Assembly: GCA_016212515.1 (NCBI GenBank)
Contig: JACRFZ010000096.1
Coordinates: forward strand, 124,001-188,000
DNA from: Candidatus Melainabacteria bacterium
GTDB taxonomy: Bacteria; Cyanobacteriota; Vampirovibrionia; Obscuribacterales; Obscuribacteraceae
Direction: 5' to 3'
DNA length: 64,000 nucleotides
Part shown: positions 1-10,336 of the stretch, piece after piece
Numbering within the stretch: the first letter of the stretch is position 1
Layout of the letters: the number at the start of each line of letters is the position of its first letter
The notes under the pieces: model-generated
What the model saw: only the letters and a program-made list of their open reading frames with translations
The model's database searches: none
Told to the model about the DNA's origin: nothing
Program-made: the position numbers and the translations under genes

Positions 1-2
1 TG

Positions 3-695
3 GTGGAAGGCTATGTGCTCCATCAAAACAGCGATTTCGGTCCGGTGGTCATGAGCGTCAGCAAGAATGCCATGCGCATGGATATTGAGAAAATGGGCAT
101 CAACTGGATTGCCCGTGCTCCCAAGTGGCAGAGCTTTGCCTTTAACGATGATTCTAAAAGTATGGTCAGCCGCGACTACACCGACTGGAAAGAAAACTTG
201 ATTCGCATGCCCGGCGCCAACAAAAAGAAAGCCATGGCTGCCGAATTCACCCTTAAGCCCACCGGCGAGAAAGAAAAGGTAGGCGGCTATCTTTGTCGGA
301 AAGTGGCTATTTATAGAAAAGACTCGCCGCAACTCGGCAAGGGCGCTCAGAAGGCAGCTTCCAAAGGCAAGAGCAAACCAAAGTCTCCTTACCCTATGGG
401 CTATGTCTGGATCTCCGATGATTTTCCCGCTCCCAAGCAGGTGAGCGAAGTAATGAAGCAGCTCACAAGAGTAGATGTGCAAAAGGGTGTGGTGCTCAAA
501 GCCACCGTGCTCAAGGCCGGCACTTACAAAGAATATAAACCGGCTTTTGAAACTCTATCTATCTCGAAGGAGAAATTGCCCGCATCCATTTTTGAGCCGC
601 CGAAGGGTTACAAGGTCGTAGCCAGCGAAATCGACTTGATGATGGGCGGCGATGAAGAACCAGAGAGTCTATCCAGCTTGCGCAGAAGACGCTAG
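3..695 (+). CDS. Secreted or envelope protein, 3' part (5' end cut by window edge)
   Basis: The frame is open to the left edge and the first in-window start-like codon (GTG at 3) is probably internal, because no signal peptide is seen. The visible 230 residues are rich in Lys and beta-prone. The pattern of a central VGGYLCRK segment followed by a KAGTYKEYKPAFETLSI stretch and a C-terminal SIFEPPKGYK segment resembles LolA-like / DUF4412-type periplasmic proteins that read out a substrate-handling beta sheet. It ends in an Arg-rich tail. The family call is weak; function unknown. Confidence 0.6.
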   Translation: MEGYVLHQNSDFGPVVMSVSKNAMRMDIEKMGINWIARAPKWQSFAFNDDSKSMVSRDYTDWKENLIRMPGANKKKAMAAEFTLKPTGEKEKVGGYLCRKVAIYRKDSPQLGKGAQKAASKGKSKPKSPYPMGYVWISDDFPAPKQVSEVMKQLTRVDVQKGVVLKATVLKAGTYKEYKPAFETLSISKEKLPASIFEPPKGYKVVASEIDLMMGGDEEPESLSSLRRRR

Positions 696-737
696 GTTGT
701 GGCATTGAAAGCAAGAACTTCGGTTCTTGATCGAATC

Positions 738-1185
738 ATGATTGCCGCACCTTGTAATGTTTCCTGGCAGGACATGGAAGGCAACGAGCGGGTTCGTTTT
801 TGTGGGCAATGCCGACTACAGCGCCTTGAATTTATACAAGCGAGCTTGTCCGGCTATGCATGAAAAGCAATACGAGCAAACCGACAAACTCTTCAGTCAG
901 TGCCTCTTGGCTCTGCGGTGCGGAAAGCCGGACCCCAAGTTTATCGAGTCGGTTTACAGAGACTTTGCTCGCTATCTGCGCTCTCGTCATAATGCTCAAG
1001 AGGCAAAGAAGGTGCAAGACGAGCTGAACCGGGTTCTCGCCCAGTTTAAAACTGCCGGTACAGAGCCTGTCTGTCTTATTCTAAGCAGTGTGGCCATGGA
1101 GCATCTTGGTTTGGTTCGAAGCCGCCGCCGTACCATGGTTTCACCCAGTCTGCCGGAAGGCTTTCCGGTTCCGAATAATGAGTAA
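738..1185 (+). CDS. Small CxxC-motif / TPR-like protein, possibly frameshifted
   Basis: Two frames share this interval. From ATG 738 the frame encodes PCNVSWQDMEGNERVRFCGQC, a motif of the type C..W..M.G..R.RFC..C known at the N-terminus of many bacterial hypothetical proteins, and then stops at about 863. The next frame, open from TTG 742 to the TAA near 1185, carries LNLYKRACPAMHEKQYEQ and then a helical TPR-like region ending in EAKKVQDELNRVL. The motif frame would join the second frame near 815-840 by a single frame shift. It may therefore be a decayed gene, a programmed shift or an assembly error. If the gene is read only from 742, its first 30 residues are probably not real coding. Confidence 0.45.
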
Positions 1186-1320
1186 GATCTGGCCTAAGTG
1201 AGTGGTAGCTCGGTAATGTGAGCGACTCAGCTTTTGCTAGTGGCAGAATATATCCACATTATCGACGACATGCAAATGCACTATTATGACCTGGCTGAAG
1301 TATAGAGGATCCGTAAGCCA

Positions 1321-1677
1321 ATGCCAAAACATCGCATCTATTCAATGAGCTTTGCAAGCGTCTACCCTCTCTATGTTGCTAAGGCAGAGAGAAAAGGACG
1401 CTCGAAGGCGGAAGTGGATGAGATCATTCGTTGGCTCACAGGGTACAGTCAACAAGGCTTAGAAGAGCATCTCGCTAAGCAGACGGACTTCGAAACCTTT
1501 CTGGAGAAGGCCCCGCAAATGAATCCGGCTCGGGTTTTGATCAAGGGTGTTGTTTGCGGCGTCCGCGTGGAAGAAATCGAGGAACCTACTATGCAGGAGA
1601 TTCGCTATTTGGATAAGTTGATCGACGAACTGGCAAAGGGTAAAGGTATGGAAAAGATTTTGCGTAGTTCGCAGTGA
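1321..1677 (+). CDS. DUF2200 domain protein
   Basis: The 118-residue protein is a full-length member of the DUF2200 family. It shows the hallmark N-terminus ([20 protein letters not shown]), the segment [19 protein letters not shown], and the C-terminal [18 protein letters not shown]. It starts at ATG 1321 with GAGG about a dozen bases upstream. The molecular function of DUF2200 is not known; it is cytosolic, small and widely spread in bacteria. It stands alone on the plus strand and no operon partner is evident. Confidence 0.93.
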   Translation: MPKHRIYSMSFASVYPLYVAKAERKGRSKAEVDEIIRWLTGYSQQGLEEHLAKQTDFETFLEKAPQMNPARVLIKGVVCGVRVEEIEEPTMQEIRYLDKLIDELAKGKGMEKILRSSQ

Positions 1678-2037
1678 AGCTACATTTCGGATGACTGGGT
1701 TGTTGAGGTGTTGCCGGGCAATGTCATGGCTTTCGCGGCACCCTGGGCTTCCGGCGAGTATGACACTTAGCCGCAGGAATGGCGTCAAGGAGATTGCTAT
1801 ACCTTCGCTTGGCGGTAGCGCTTCCGCCGCTGGCTGATGCCCTTCTGTCTCACCGGTACTACCAATAAGGGGCCTGCTAATTGTTAAACTCTGGCTATCC
1901 TCATGGGACTCTGGGGGTAACCCACATATTGCTTTGCTGCATATGAGAGGGCAAAGTGCGAAAATTATATGAGTGTGGGAATGAACAGGTATACACTCAC
2001 AATCTCGGCAACTGTTCACCGATTCTCTGGGGGGCGC
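1678..2037. other. Non-coding stretch before the sensor operon
   Basis: About 360 bases lie between the DUF2200 gene and the preferred start of the large sensor gene. The antisense frame across it (1459-2220) has no recognisable family and overlaps two better genes. No terminator or clear sigma-70 promoter could be picked out. The in-frame upstream extension of the sensor gene (from ATG 1969) lies here. Confidence 0.5.
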
Positions 2038-5000
2038 ATGGAAACTACCGTAGTTATCCCGAACTACGAAATTGTAGGGCAGATCGGCGAAAGCTCCCAG
2101 GCGGTGGTGTTTCGCGCATATCACAAGAAGCAGCCTGAGCGGTTGCTCGTTCTCAAGATGCTCAAGGCTGATTTCCTTTCTGAAAGTAAGAAATCGCAGT
2201 TCCGGCAGAAGGTCGAACAACTGAGAGTCCTGCGTGACCCATTAGTAATTGCCCCGATTTCCTTCGATGTCACAGAGGGTGTCTGCTTCTTGACTCAGGA
2301 TTTTTTCGACGGCATAACACTAAACCAAATGCTGCAGAAACAATGCCCGCTTTCGTTGCCGGATTTCTTCTCGATTGCCTGCAGTCTGGCGCGCGCCGTC
2401 GATAGGATTCATGAGGCTGGTATCATCCACGGTGGTCTTAAACCGCACAACATTCTCTTGGATCCGGAAACGCTAGAGGTTCGCCTTATAGACTTCATCA
2501 GCGCAATTGATGTAAGAGAGGTCAGTCATTTTATTTATGATCCCTCCTTTATTCGCGACACTCTTTCTTATACTTCTCCGGAGCAAACGGGACGTATCAG
2601 CCATCGCGTGGTTTTCTCTTCCGATCTGTACTCGCTGGGAATTGTTTTTTATGAGCTGCTCACTGGACATCTCCCCTTCTACTCAGATGATCCTCTGGAA
2701 CTTATTCATTCGCATCTGGCTGGAGAGGCACCGTCCATGGCTCAGGTGAGCCCGGCAATTCCTGTGGCTGTAAGCCGGATCGTAGAGAAGCTAATGCTCA
2801 AGGAGCCGGAGAAACGCTACCAGAACAGTAATGCGCTTTTGACCGATCTTATGAGATGCCGAGACGAATTCATTACCACCGGCACTATCACTGAGTTTCC
2901 TCTAGAGGGGATGATCTATACGCACCGAGTCACTTTTATCTCCAAGATGGTCGGCCGTGATGAGGAAGCGGAAACAATACTGCAGGAGTATGAACAAGTT
3001 GCCCGGGGAGAGTTCCGCTCCATGTTCATTTCTGGACTTTCGGGCATCGGTAAGACCCGTCTCATTCAGGAACTGCAAAAGCCTATTGTGCGTCACCGCG
3101 GCTATTTTACTTCCGGAAAGTTCGACGTTTATCAAAAGAACATTCCGTATAGTTCCCTGATTCAGGCGCTGAGAAACCTGATGCGCACTTTTCTCACCGA
3201 GAGCGATGAGCGGGTTGAAGAATGGAAGAGCAAGATCCTGAAAGCAGTCGGAAAGAACGGCCGGGTACTCACTGACGTGGTGCCCGAGCTTGGAGTTCTC
3301 ATAGGACCGCAGCCGGAAGTGCCGGCTCTTCCTCCGGTGGAATCCTTGAACCGCTTTCACGATCTCTTTGACCGATTCCTGTCCTGCCTGGCCAGCCAGG
3401 AGAATCCACTGACACTATTCATCGACGACTTGCAATGGTGCGATTCCGCATCTTTCGACTTCCTGACCAATATTTTCGCTAATTATAAAGACCACCCTTA
3501 TCTGTTCTTTCTGGGTGCCTACCGACACAACGAAGTCGATACAAGTCATCCTTTGCACAAACTGCTCCGAAGCGCCAAAGAGGGGCGTCAACCGATCCGG
3601 GAGATCCGGCTGGAGCCATTGGAACCGGAGCATTGCCATGAGATGGTTTCCTACATACTTGACTCCCCTCTCTCTCAGACCCGATTACTGGCTGATTTCA
3701 TCAGTAGCCTCAGCGAAGGTAATCCTCTGTTTGTGAGCGAAAGCTTGTCCTATTTGCACAACGAGGACCTGCTCTATTTGGATAAAGAGAGGGAGTGGCG
3801 CTGGGACATGGACAGGATTCGCCGCTCAAAAATGCCCACCACTGTCGTCGCTCTCTTCAGCTCCAAGATTCAGAAGCTGGCACCCGACCTGATCAGTCTC
3901 CTTGAGTACTGTGCCTGCATGGGCAATACCTTCTCATTGGACGAGTTGTCCAGTATTCGTGAAATGCCGCTCGTGCAGATCTTCGAACTCCTGAAGCCGG
4001 CTCTTGGGCAGGGTTTGCTGATAGAGAACAAGAACCAGTTGCAGTTTGTCCACGACAAGGTCCAGGAAGCTGCGCTGTCCGCCATTCCCGCAGAGAAGCG
4101 CCGCGAAATCCACCGGCAGATTGGCCACCACCTGCTAGCGTTGATCCCCCCCGGCACTGATGACATAGAAGGTGTGGATAACCTTTTCACGATCGTTTCC
4201 CATCTCAATCTGGGCCGAGACGAGACTCTCGACCCGGCGGCCGCCTATCGCCTGTCCTCTCTGAACTATCATGCCGGAAACAAGGCCCTAAGGGCCCTGG
4301 CAACAGATGCGGCAAATGAATATTTCAATCTCAGCCGGAATCTGCTACCCGGCGACTGCTGGGATGAAGAACACTATGAAGACACTTTCCGAATCTTCCA
4401 GAAAGCGGCTAAAACCGAGTTGATGTGCGGCAGGTATGAAGATTCCGAGGCCCTCTTGACACAGCTTTTGGAGCGCGCCAAAAACGATCTGGACAAGGCC
4501 GAATGCCTGGCTGAACAAACGACTTCTCTTTCGTCAGTGGGAAACTTCATCAAAGCCATAGAGACCGCCAACCGCGGACTGGACTATTTCCAAAAGGCCA
4601 TCCCCCATGAGCCTGCGGAAGCAGTGCGCAGAAGGGAGCGGCTGATGGCGGAAATCGCCTCGAAGACCAGTGATCCGTGGGGCGCCATCTTGAACATGCC
4701 CTTTACCAAGGACAGGAAGAGCAAGATCGAGCTGGCGTTTTACAGCGAACTCATTCCCGACCTCTACATGTCCGGCCTCGTGCCTCAGCTTTATCTCTCC
4801 GCGGCGCAGTCAACGGAACACTGTCTGGCCGGCGGCATGGATGAATCCGTAATCTATTCTTTCAGCATTATGGGACTGCATCTCGGTGAAGAGGAAGATT
4901 TCCAGCAGGCTTTTAAATACGAAGACCTGGCGAGAGATCTTTCTGCAAAATATCCGAACACTTTCGGTGCCACACGAGGCATGAACGGAATCGTCTGGTG

Positions 5001-7119
5001 CAACATGCATTCCAGAAGCCATCCCCAGGCAATCGTCGAGTACGCGCTCAAGGGAATCCAGTGCGGGAGGAACTGCGGAGACTTATACAATGCCGGGCTT
5101 TCCTATGGTCCCTTGATGTGGAACCTTCAGGTGCAGGGCGCAGATTTCTCGAGAATAGAAGACTATGCGAGGGAGTGTCTGCAGTTCTCCAAGCGCTACC
5201 ACTTGTCGTTTTCTGTGGGATTGGCCGAAGCCATGCAGGCAGGTTGGATCGCGCCCATGAAGAAGGCCTATGCTCCCATCGATATGACCGAGAAGCTGAG
5301 AACGTGGGAGCAAGACAACCACGTCGCATCAGCCGGCAGTTATTTCGTTCACCTGGCGCTGGTCCACTACTATTTGGGACAACACGAAGAGGCGCAGGAG
5401 TATCTTGATACCGTTAGAAAATACCTGAACGGCTTGACCGATAATGTTTTGAAGCGGCAATGGCACGTCTTCCTGGTGCTTAATGCACTGAAGCTATACG
5501 AGAAAGGTCAACGGTTCCAAGACAAGCAGCAGCTGCTTGCCGAAATCGAACCTCTGATAGCGAAGATTCAGACCTGGGCTGCCTTTGGTCCCTTGCTCAA
5601 GCCATATCTTGCTTTTCTCCTGGCCGAAGTGGCGCGAGTGACCGGGGACATCCGGGAGGCAAGAAGCCTTTATTTGGATGCCATTGATTTGGCCGGCGAG
5701 CAGAATTACATTTTCCTGCAAGGGCATCTTAACGAGAGTCTCGGGGAGCTTCTCCTTCAGGCGGGCCAGAATTCAGCCAGAATCTATTTTGCCGAAGCCG
5801 CCCGTCTATTTAAGAAGTGCCGGGCAGAGCGCAAAGAGATCAATCTCTTCGAAAGACATCCTGAGTTTTTTGAGGAAGAGAAGTTGCATCTGACAGCGCA
5901 TCATGGCGGCTCGTCTCCATCCATCCTTCCGGCTCTCGACATCGACTACCTGATGAAATCATCACTGGCTATTTCCGCCGAAATTGAGCAGAATGCCTTG
6001 CTGAAGAAGATCATGAATGTGGTTATCGAGTGTTCCGGTGCTCAACACGGCTATCTGCTGATTGAAGATGCCGGCAATCTCCTGGTTCGAGCCGAAAGTC
6101 ATGTTACTGGAAAGCAGGAAGTGCGCACGCTTGCGCAGAAATTCGAAGAAGCTGGCGACATTTGCAAGGCCATCGTGCGTTACGTATTTCGTACCGGCGA
6201 GAGGGTGATTTTAAATAACGCGGTGCAGGATGGTATCTTCAGCGAGAACGCAGAAGTTCAGAGCATGAAGTTACGCTCTGTGCTGTGCATCCCGGTCGTC
6301 AAGCAATCCAGAATGATTGGTATCCTTTACCTGGAAAACCGCCTCTCGGATTCGATTTTTACGCCTGAGAAGAGCCTGATGACGGAACTTTTGACGTCTC
6401 AAGCGGCGATATCGCTGGAGAACGCTCGTTTGATGGAAGACATGAAAAATGCAGACGAGCAGATCAAAAGATCTCTTAGAGAGAAGGAGGTAATGCTCAA
6501 GGAAATTCACCATCGGGTTAAAAATAACCTTGAGATAATTAAAAGCATGCTTGATCTGCAGTTGCCGTATCTCAAGAGCGAGCAAGCTATTGAGCTCTTT
6601 AAGGAGAGCCAGAATCGCATCTACTCAATGGCCCTCATCCACGAAAAGCTTTATGAATCGGAATCTCTTTCCGAGATTGAAGTTGAGGAATATATCCAGA
6701 GCCTGGCCGAGAACCTGTTCCTCTCCTATGGCGTCGATGACGGCGACATCGAGTTGAAACTCCGGGTGGATAAGATTTCCGTTGACGTAAATAAGCTCAT
6801 CCCCTGTGCCTTGATCATAAACGAGTTGGTTTCCAACTCGCTCAAGCACGCCTTCCCCTCGTCAAGGAGGATGCCGAAGCGGCAGCAGGAAATTCGCATT
6901 GGATTCTGCCGAGACGGCGACGGCATTTTTACGCTGGAAGTAGGAGACAACGGCATAGGTCTTCCCGATAACTTTGAGGTGCAAAAGACCGAATCGCTGG
7001 GCATCAAACTCGTAGATGTGCTTGTAAAACAACTCAAGGGCAGGCTGCGTATTGATGCAACCGATGGTGCCAGGTTCTCGATTACTTTTGACGTAAGCAA
7101 TAGCAGAGGATTAGCTTAA
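2038..7119 (+). CDS. Pseudokinase-AAA ATPase-GAF-histidine kinase sensor
   Basis: This 1693-residue multidomain signalling protein has, in order: a protein-kinase-like fold (about 5-270); an AAA_16 ATPase (about 310-560) with Walker A GLSGIGKT at 333-340 and Walker B FIDD near 461-464; a long TPR-like helical region; a GAF domain (about 1320-1460); and a HisKA_2/HATPase module with EIHHRVKNN (phospho-acceptor His near 1491) and DNGIGLPDNF. The architecture is that of the trifunctional kinase/ATPase/sensor proteins of cyanobacteria. The kinase part has HGGLKPHN where HxDLKPxN is expected and DFI in place of DFG, so it is probably a pseudokinase. ATG 2038 is preferred over in-frame ATG 1969 because GGGGGG precedes it and the kinase fold starts right after. 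The stop overlaps the next gene by one base (TAATG). Confidence 0.93.
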   Translation: METTVVIPNYEIVGQIGESSQAVVFRAYHKKQPERLLVLKMLKADFLSESKKSQFRQKVEQLRVLRDPLVIAPISFDVTEGVCFLTQDFFDGITLNQMLQKQCPLSLPDFFSIACSLARAVDRIHEAGIIHGGLKPHNILLDPETLEVRLIDFISAIDVREVSHFIYDPSFIRDTLSYTSPEQTGRISHRVVFSSDLYSLGIVFYELLTGHLPFYSDDPLELIHSHLAGEAPSMAQVSPAIPVAVSRIVEKLMLKEPEKRYQNSNALLTDLMRCRDEFITTGTITEFPLEGMIYTHRVTFISKMVGRDEEAETILQEYEQVARGEFRSMFISGLSGIGKTRLIQELQKPIVRHRGYFTSGKFDVYQKNIPYSSLIQALRNLMRTFLTESDERVEEWKSKILKAVGKNGRVLTDVVPELGVLIGPQPEVPALPPVESLNRFHDLFDRFLSCLASQENPLTLFIDDLQWCDSASFDFLTNIFANYKDHPYLFFLGAYRHNEVDTSHPLHKLLRSAKEGRQPIREIRLEPLEPEHCHEMVSYILDSPLSQTRLLADFISSLSEGNPLFVSESLSYLHNEDLLYLDKEREWRWDMDRIRRSKMPTTVVALFSSKIQKLAPDLISLLEYCACMGNTFSLDELSSIREMPLVQIFELLKPALGQGLLIENKNQLQFVHDKVQEAALSAIPAEKRREIHRQIGHHLLALIPPGTDDIEGVDNLFTIVSHLNLGRDETLDPAAAYRLSSLNYHAGNKALRALATDAANEYFNLSRNLLPGDCWDEEHYEDTFRIFQKAAKTELMCGRYEDSEALLTQLLERAKNDLDKAECLAEQTTSLSSVGNFIKAIETANRGLDYFQKAIPHEPAEAVRRRERLMAEIASKTSDPWGAILNMPFTKDRKSKIELAFYSELIPDLYMSGLVPQLYLSAAQSTEHCLAGGMDESVIYSFSIMGLHLGEEEDFQQAFKYEDLARDLSAKYPNTFGATRGMNGIVWCNMHSRSHPQAIVEYALKGIQCGRNCGDLYNAGLSYGPLMWNLQVQGADFSRIEDYARECLQFSKRYHLSFSVGLAEAMQAGWIAPMKKAYAPIDMTEKLRTWEQDNHVASAGSYFVHLALVHYYLGQHEEAQEYLDTVRKYLNGLTDNVLKRQWHVFLVLNALKLYEKGQRFQDKQQLLAEIEPLIAKIQTWAAFGPLLKPYLAFLLAEVARVTGDIREARSLYLDAIDLAGEQNYIFLQGHLNESLGELLLQAGQNSARIYFAEAARLFKKCRAERKEINLFERHPEFFEEEKLHLTAHHGGSSPSILPALDIDYLMKSSLAISAEIEQNALLKKIMNVVIECSGAQHGYLLIEDAGNLLVRAESHVTGKQEVRTLAQKFEEAGDICKAIVRYVFRTGERVILNNAVQDGIFSENAEVQSMKLRSVLCIPVVKQSRMIGILYLENRLSDSIFTPEKSLMTELLTSQAAISLENARLMEDMKNADEQIKRSLREKEVMLKEIHHRVKNNLEIIKSMLDLQLPYLKSEQAIELFKESQNRIYSMALIHEKLYESESLSEIEVEEYIQSLAENLFLSYGVDDGDIELKLRVDKISVDVNKLIPCALIINELVSNSLKHAFPSSRRMPKRQQEIRIGFCRDGDGIFTLEVGDNGIGLPDNFEVQKTESLGIKLVDVLVKQLKGRLRIDATDGARFSITFDVSNSRGLA

Positions 7120-9185
7120 TGGACGGCGTCAAGATTCTGATAGTTGAAGACGAAGGTGTGGAGGCGCTCAACATGCAGCGCCGGTTGAAGACGGCTGGAT
7201 TTTCTGCTTCCGAAATTGTCATGTCGGGCGAAGAAGCGGTGCAGAAAGCCGCAGAAATTCGCCCTGATCTGGTGCTGATGGATATCATGTTGAACGGGAG
7301 TATCGACGGCATCCAGGCGGCCGAGCGGATTCGGTCTGCTTATGACATTCCGGTCATTTATGTCACCGCCTATGCGGACGAAGGCACCCTGAAACGGGCC
7401 AAAATCACCGAACCTTACGGATACATCGTCAAGCCTTACCGGGACAGAGAGATTCTCATTGCCATTGAGATGGCTCTCTACAAACACAAGGTAGAAAGGG
7501 AGACCAGAGAGAAGGAGAAGTGGTTCTCCACCACTCTCAAGAGCATCGCCGATGCTGTCATAGCCACCGACAAGAACGGTTCGATAACTTTCATGAATGC
7601 TGCGGCTGAGAGACTCACCGGCTGGATGCATGATGAACTGCTGGGTGCCAGGCTGACCGATGTCTTCAAGATAGTCAACAGTAAGACTGGTCATTCCGTT
7701 GAGAATGCGGCGGCAAAAGTGCTGACCCGTGGCACTGCTGTTGGCAGTTCCGGAGGCACGGTGCTTATAGCGAAGGACGGCAGTGAGGTTCCGATCGACG
7801 AGAGCGCGGCGCCCATCAAGGATGACTCCGGCAACATCGTTGGCATAATTCTGGTCTTCCATGATGTTACCGAACGGGAGCGCGCGGAGGAGCAGTTGCG
7901 GAAGTCCAACGAGCAGTTGGAGAAGCGGGTCGCCGAGCGCACCAGCGACCTGGTAAGTATGAATAAGGAGTTGAATGCCTTGAATCACACTCTTGCCATA
8001 GCAAGAGATGAGGCATTACAAGCATCCAAGTTTAAGTCGGATTTCGTCGCCCGCACCAGCCATGAACTGCGCACACCGATAAGCGCAGTGATCGGACTTC
8101 TGGAGTTGGTGTTGGTTGACGACAACTCGCTCGATGATGAAACGACCAAAGTACTTGACTTGGCATATGAGTCAGCAACATCGTTGCTGAATATCGTAAA
8201 TGAAATGCTCGATCTGTACAAAATCGAAGCAGGCAAAGTGGCACTGGAGAAAAAGGAATTCGTGCCGGTTTCTCTGGTCGAGGGGGCCGCGGATGTGCTC
8301 GCTCAAGACTCCAGGCGAAAGTCTCTGCCGCTACGCACTGTGTTTGATCCGAATCTTCCTCCGCTTCTGGAAGGAGATCCGGTTAAACTGCATCAAATCC
8401 TGGTTAACTTAATCGCCAATGCCGTTCGCTTTACTGAAGTCGGTGAAATAGTAATTAAGACAACAATTGACGATGACGACGGCTCTTGCGTGGTCGTAAG
8501 ATTCGCAGTAACTGATACCGGCATTGGCTTGTCAGAATCGGATATTCCCAAGCTATTTCAGCCCCTTGTTCAGGTGGGTGCCCGCAAAGCCGGTGGTACC
8601 GGCCTTGGTTTGTCCATATGCAAGCATCTCGTTGACATAATGGCTGGAAAGGTTGGAGTGGAATCAAAAGAGGGCGAGGGGTCTACGTTCTGGTTCTCGG
8701 TTCCGCTCAAGCGCCCGGATATGAATAAAGTCGCCGGATTTACTCCCGGCAAGATAGCTTCGACTACAACCGCAGTGCCGGAGCCGAGCTCTCCAACAGG
8801 GGCATCTGAAGACGACGACCGCAATGTCATTCTTGTTGTTGATGATGATGAGACTTTACGACAACTATTTCAGATGCAGTTACGCAAGCTGGGAGCTAGT
8901 GTGCACACGGCTGCAAACGGACGTGAAGCAGTAGAAGCGACCTCGCGCACAAATTATGCACTAATCCTTATGGATTTACAGATGCCTCTCATGGACGGCA
9001 TAGAAGCGGCACGCTGCATTCGCACCATGGAGAAATCAACTGGCAACCATGTTCCCATAGTGGCAATTACCGCTCATGCGATGGCTGGTACACGGGAGCG
9101 TTGTTTTGCCAGTGGAATGGATGATTATTTGATCAAGCCAATCGATGTTATGCATTTGAAAACAATGCTTAGCAGGTGGTTGTGA
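7119..9185 (+). CDS. Hybrid histidine kinase, REC-PAS-HisKA-HATPase-REC
   Basis: The 688-residue protein begins with a receiver domain (phospho-acceptor Asp near 55 in [10 protein letters not shown]). This is followed by a PAS domain (about 130-250), a coiled-coil linker, a HisKA box [12 protein letters not shown] (His 315), a HATPase with [10 protein letters not shown] and [15 protein letters not shown], and a C-terminal receiver (Asp 619 in [13 protein letters not shown]). There is no membrane segment, so it is cytosolic. The ATG shares its A with the TAA of the preceding sensor, so the two are translationally coupled. The N-terminal receiver probably takes phosphate from the HisKA_2 kinase upstream and the C-terminal receiver relays it further. 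No DNA-binding output domain is present in either protein. Confidence 0.94.
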   Translation: MDGVKILIVEDEGVEALNMQRRLKTAGFSASEIVMSGEEAVQKAAEIRPDLVLMDIMLNGSIDGIQAAERIRSAYDIPVIYVTAYADEGTLKRAKITEPYGYIVKPYRDREILIAIEMALYKHKVERETREKEKWFSTTLKSIADAVIATDKNGSITFMNAAAERLTGWMHDELLGARLTDVFKIVNSKTGHSVENAAAKVLTRGTAVGSSGGTVLIAKDGSEVPIDESAAPIKDDSGNIVGIILVFHDVTERERAEEQLRKSNEQLEKRVAERTSDLVSMNKELNALNHTLAIARDEALQASKFKSDFVARTSHELRTPISAVIGLLELVLVDDNSLDDETTKVLDLAYESATSLLNIVNEMLDLYKIEAGKVALEKKEFVPVSLVEGAADVLAQDSRRKSLPLRTVFDPNLPPLLEGDPVKLHQILVNLIANAVRFTEVGEIVIKTTIDDDDGSCVVVRFAVTDTGIGLSESDIPKLFQPLVQVGARKAGGTGLGLSICKHLVDIMAGKVGVESKEGEGSTFWFSVPLKRPDMNKVAGFTPGKIASTTTAVPEPSSPTGASEDDDRNVILVVDDDETLRQLFQMQLRKLGASVHTAANGREAVEATSRTNYALILMDLQMPLMDGIEAARCIRTMEKSTGNHVPIVAITAHAMAGTRERCFASGMDDYLIKPIDVMHLKTMLSRWL

Positions 9186-9263
9186 GCGAGCAGCTTCAGC
9201 GTGCGGTGAGGTTCAGAGCCTTGTATACGCTCCCAGAATAAGACAATTGGCCATAAACAGGCT

Positions 9264-9758
9264 TTACTTGGTAGCCGGTTCGCCGCGACGTGCCGCCTCA
9301 ATAGTGGCGATGTCTATCTTGTTCATCGTCATCATTGCTTCCATTGCCCGTTTTGCAGCAGCGCGGTCGGGGTCGGTGGTGGCCTCGATGAGAGCGCGAG
9401 GCGTTATCTGCCAGGCGAAGCCCCAGCGATCTGTGCACCAACCGCAGTGGCTTTCTTCGCCGCCGTTATTTATGATCGCATTCCAGTAACGATCGGTATC
9501 TTCTTGATTGTCTGTCATGACCATGAAGCTGACCGCCATGTTCGGTTTGAAGAGTGGTCCACCATTTAGCCCAAGGAACGATTGACCCAGAACGGTGAAT
9601 TCGACGGTGAGCTCATCGCCCTCTTTCGCCGAGGGATTGTCCGCAGCCGAGGCGTGTGCCTTACCCACATGGCTGTCGGGGAAAACACTGGCGTAAAACT
9701 CAGCCGCTTCACGGGCCTTGCCGTGGTCGAACCAGAGGCAGGTGGTCATCTTGTTCAT
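9264..9758 (-). CDS. VOC / PhnB-like (glyoxalase fold) protein
   Basis: This 164-residue protein belongs to the PhnB-like (3-demethylubiquinone methyltransferase-like) branch of the vicinal oxygen chelate superfamily. It shows CLWFDHGKAREAAEFYASVF near the N-terminus, GQSFLGLNGGP and FKPNMAVSFMV in the middle, and CGWCTDRWGFAWQITP towards the C-terminus. These positions match the family. An AAGGAG sequence lies upstream of ATG 9758. Members are often annotated as methyltransferases without proof; substrate unknown. The C-terminal 30 residues (AAKRAMEAMMTMNKIDIATIEAA) form the tail usual for this branch. Confidence 0.9.
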   Translation of the reverse strand: MNKMTTCLWFDHGKAREAAEFYASVFPDSHVGKAHASAADNPSAKEGDELTVEFTVLGQSFLGLNGGPLFKPNMAVSFMVMTDNQEDTDRYWNAIINNGGEESHCGWCTDRWGFAWQITPRALIEATTDPDRAAAKRAMEAMMTMNKIDIATIEAARRGEPATK

Positions 9759-9886
9759 TCTTTATTATGCTCCTTGGAAGCCCGGCTCTTGTGATGCAGT
9801 TTAAACTACTAGCCAAGTAGGCATTTAACTCACGACAATCTTACCACCTGGCGATGAGCTTCGAGTTTTGAGTGTAGGCCTGGATG

Positions 9887-10336
9887 TTAACGGAGTATTG
9901 CGTCCTCGGTCTCTTGAAACTGTGTGGTGCTTATGCCCTCCCCAGATACCTGGTAGGCAGACAAAGCACTATTCACAAGTTTTCCTCGTATCGTGAACTG
10001 CTTGCTCTCCTTTCCGTCCCAGGCAAAGAGTCTGGAAGTTATAAATCCACCCACTGCCTTTTCCGCCAATAGGGCTTCTGCTAATTCTGTCGGTATTCTG
10101 GTCAGCGGTTTAATCGTATGGCTGAACCGTAGTTGTGGAATACCATTTCGGTTGATAAGAAGAGTGAGTGTTCGCGGACCATAGGGCAATTTAGAGAGTA
10201 TGTAGAATTTACTGCCCGTGTCCTCGAAAGAGCGTTCCTCCAGTACTTCGGGGTCCACCCACAAGAACGAGTCAGCTTTGGGGGCGGTGCCTGCTCCAAG
10301 TGCCACTACCATGGCGAAGATAAGTTCGATTCTCAT
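9887..10336 (-). CDS. Small secreted protein of unknown function
   Basis: The protein is about 149 residues and is not recognised. It starts with MRIELIFAMVVALGAGTAPKA, a plausible signal peptide. ATG 10336 is chosen because GCGAGGG lies just upstream; the in-frame TTG 33 bases further upstream would place charged residues before the signal. The mature part has no cysteine and no obvious domain, with beta-prone segments such as TLTLLINRNGIPQLRFSHTIK. It is on the minus strand and not closely coupled to neighbours. Confidence 0.65.
   Translation of the reverse strand: MRIELIFAMVVALGAGTAPKADSFLWVDPEVLEERSFEDTGSKFYILSKLPYGPRTLTLLINRNGIPQLRFSHTIKPLTRIPTELAEALLAEKAVGGFITSRLFAWDGKESKQFTIRGKLVNSALSAYQVSGEGISTTQFQETEDAILR

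Noticed and set aside
1459..2220. 253-residue antisense frame across DUF2200 and the sensor start
   Set aside because: It overlaps two well-supported genes and shows no family features.
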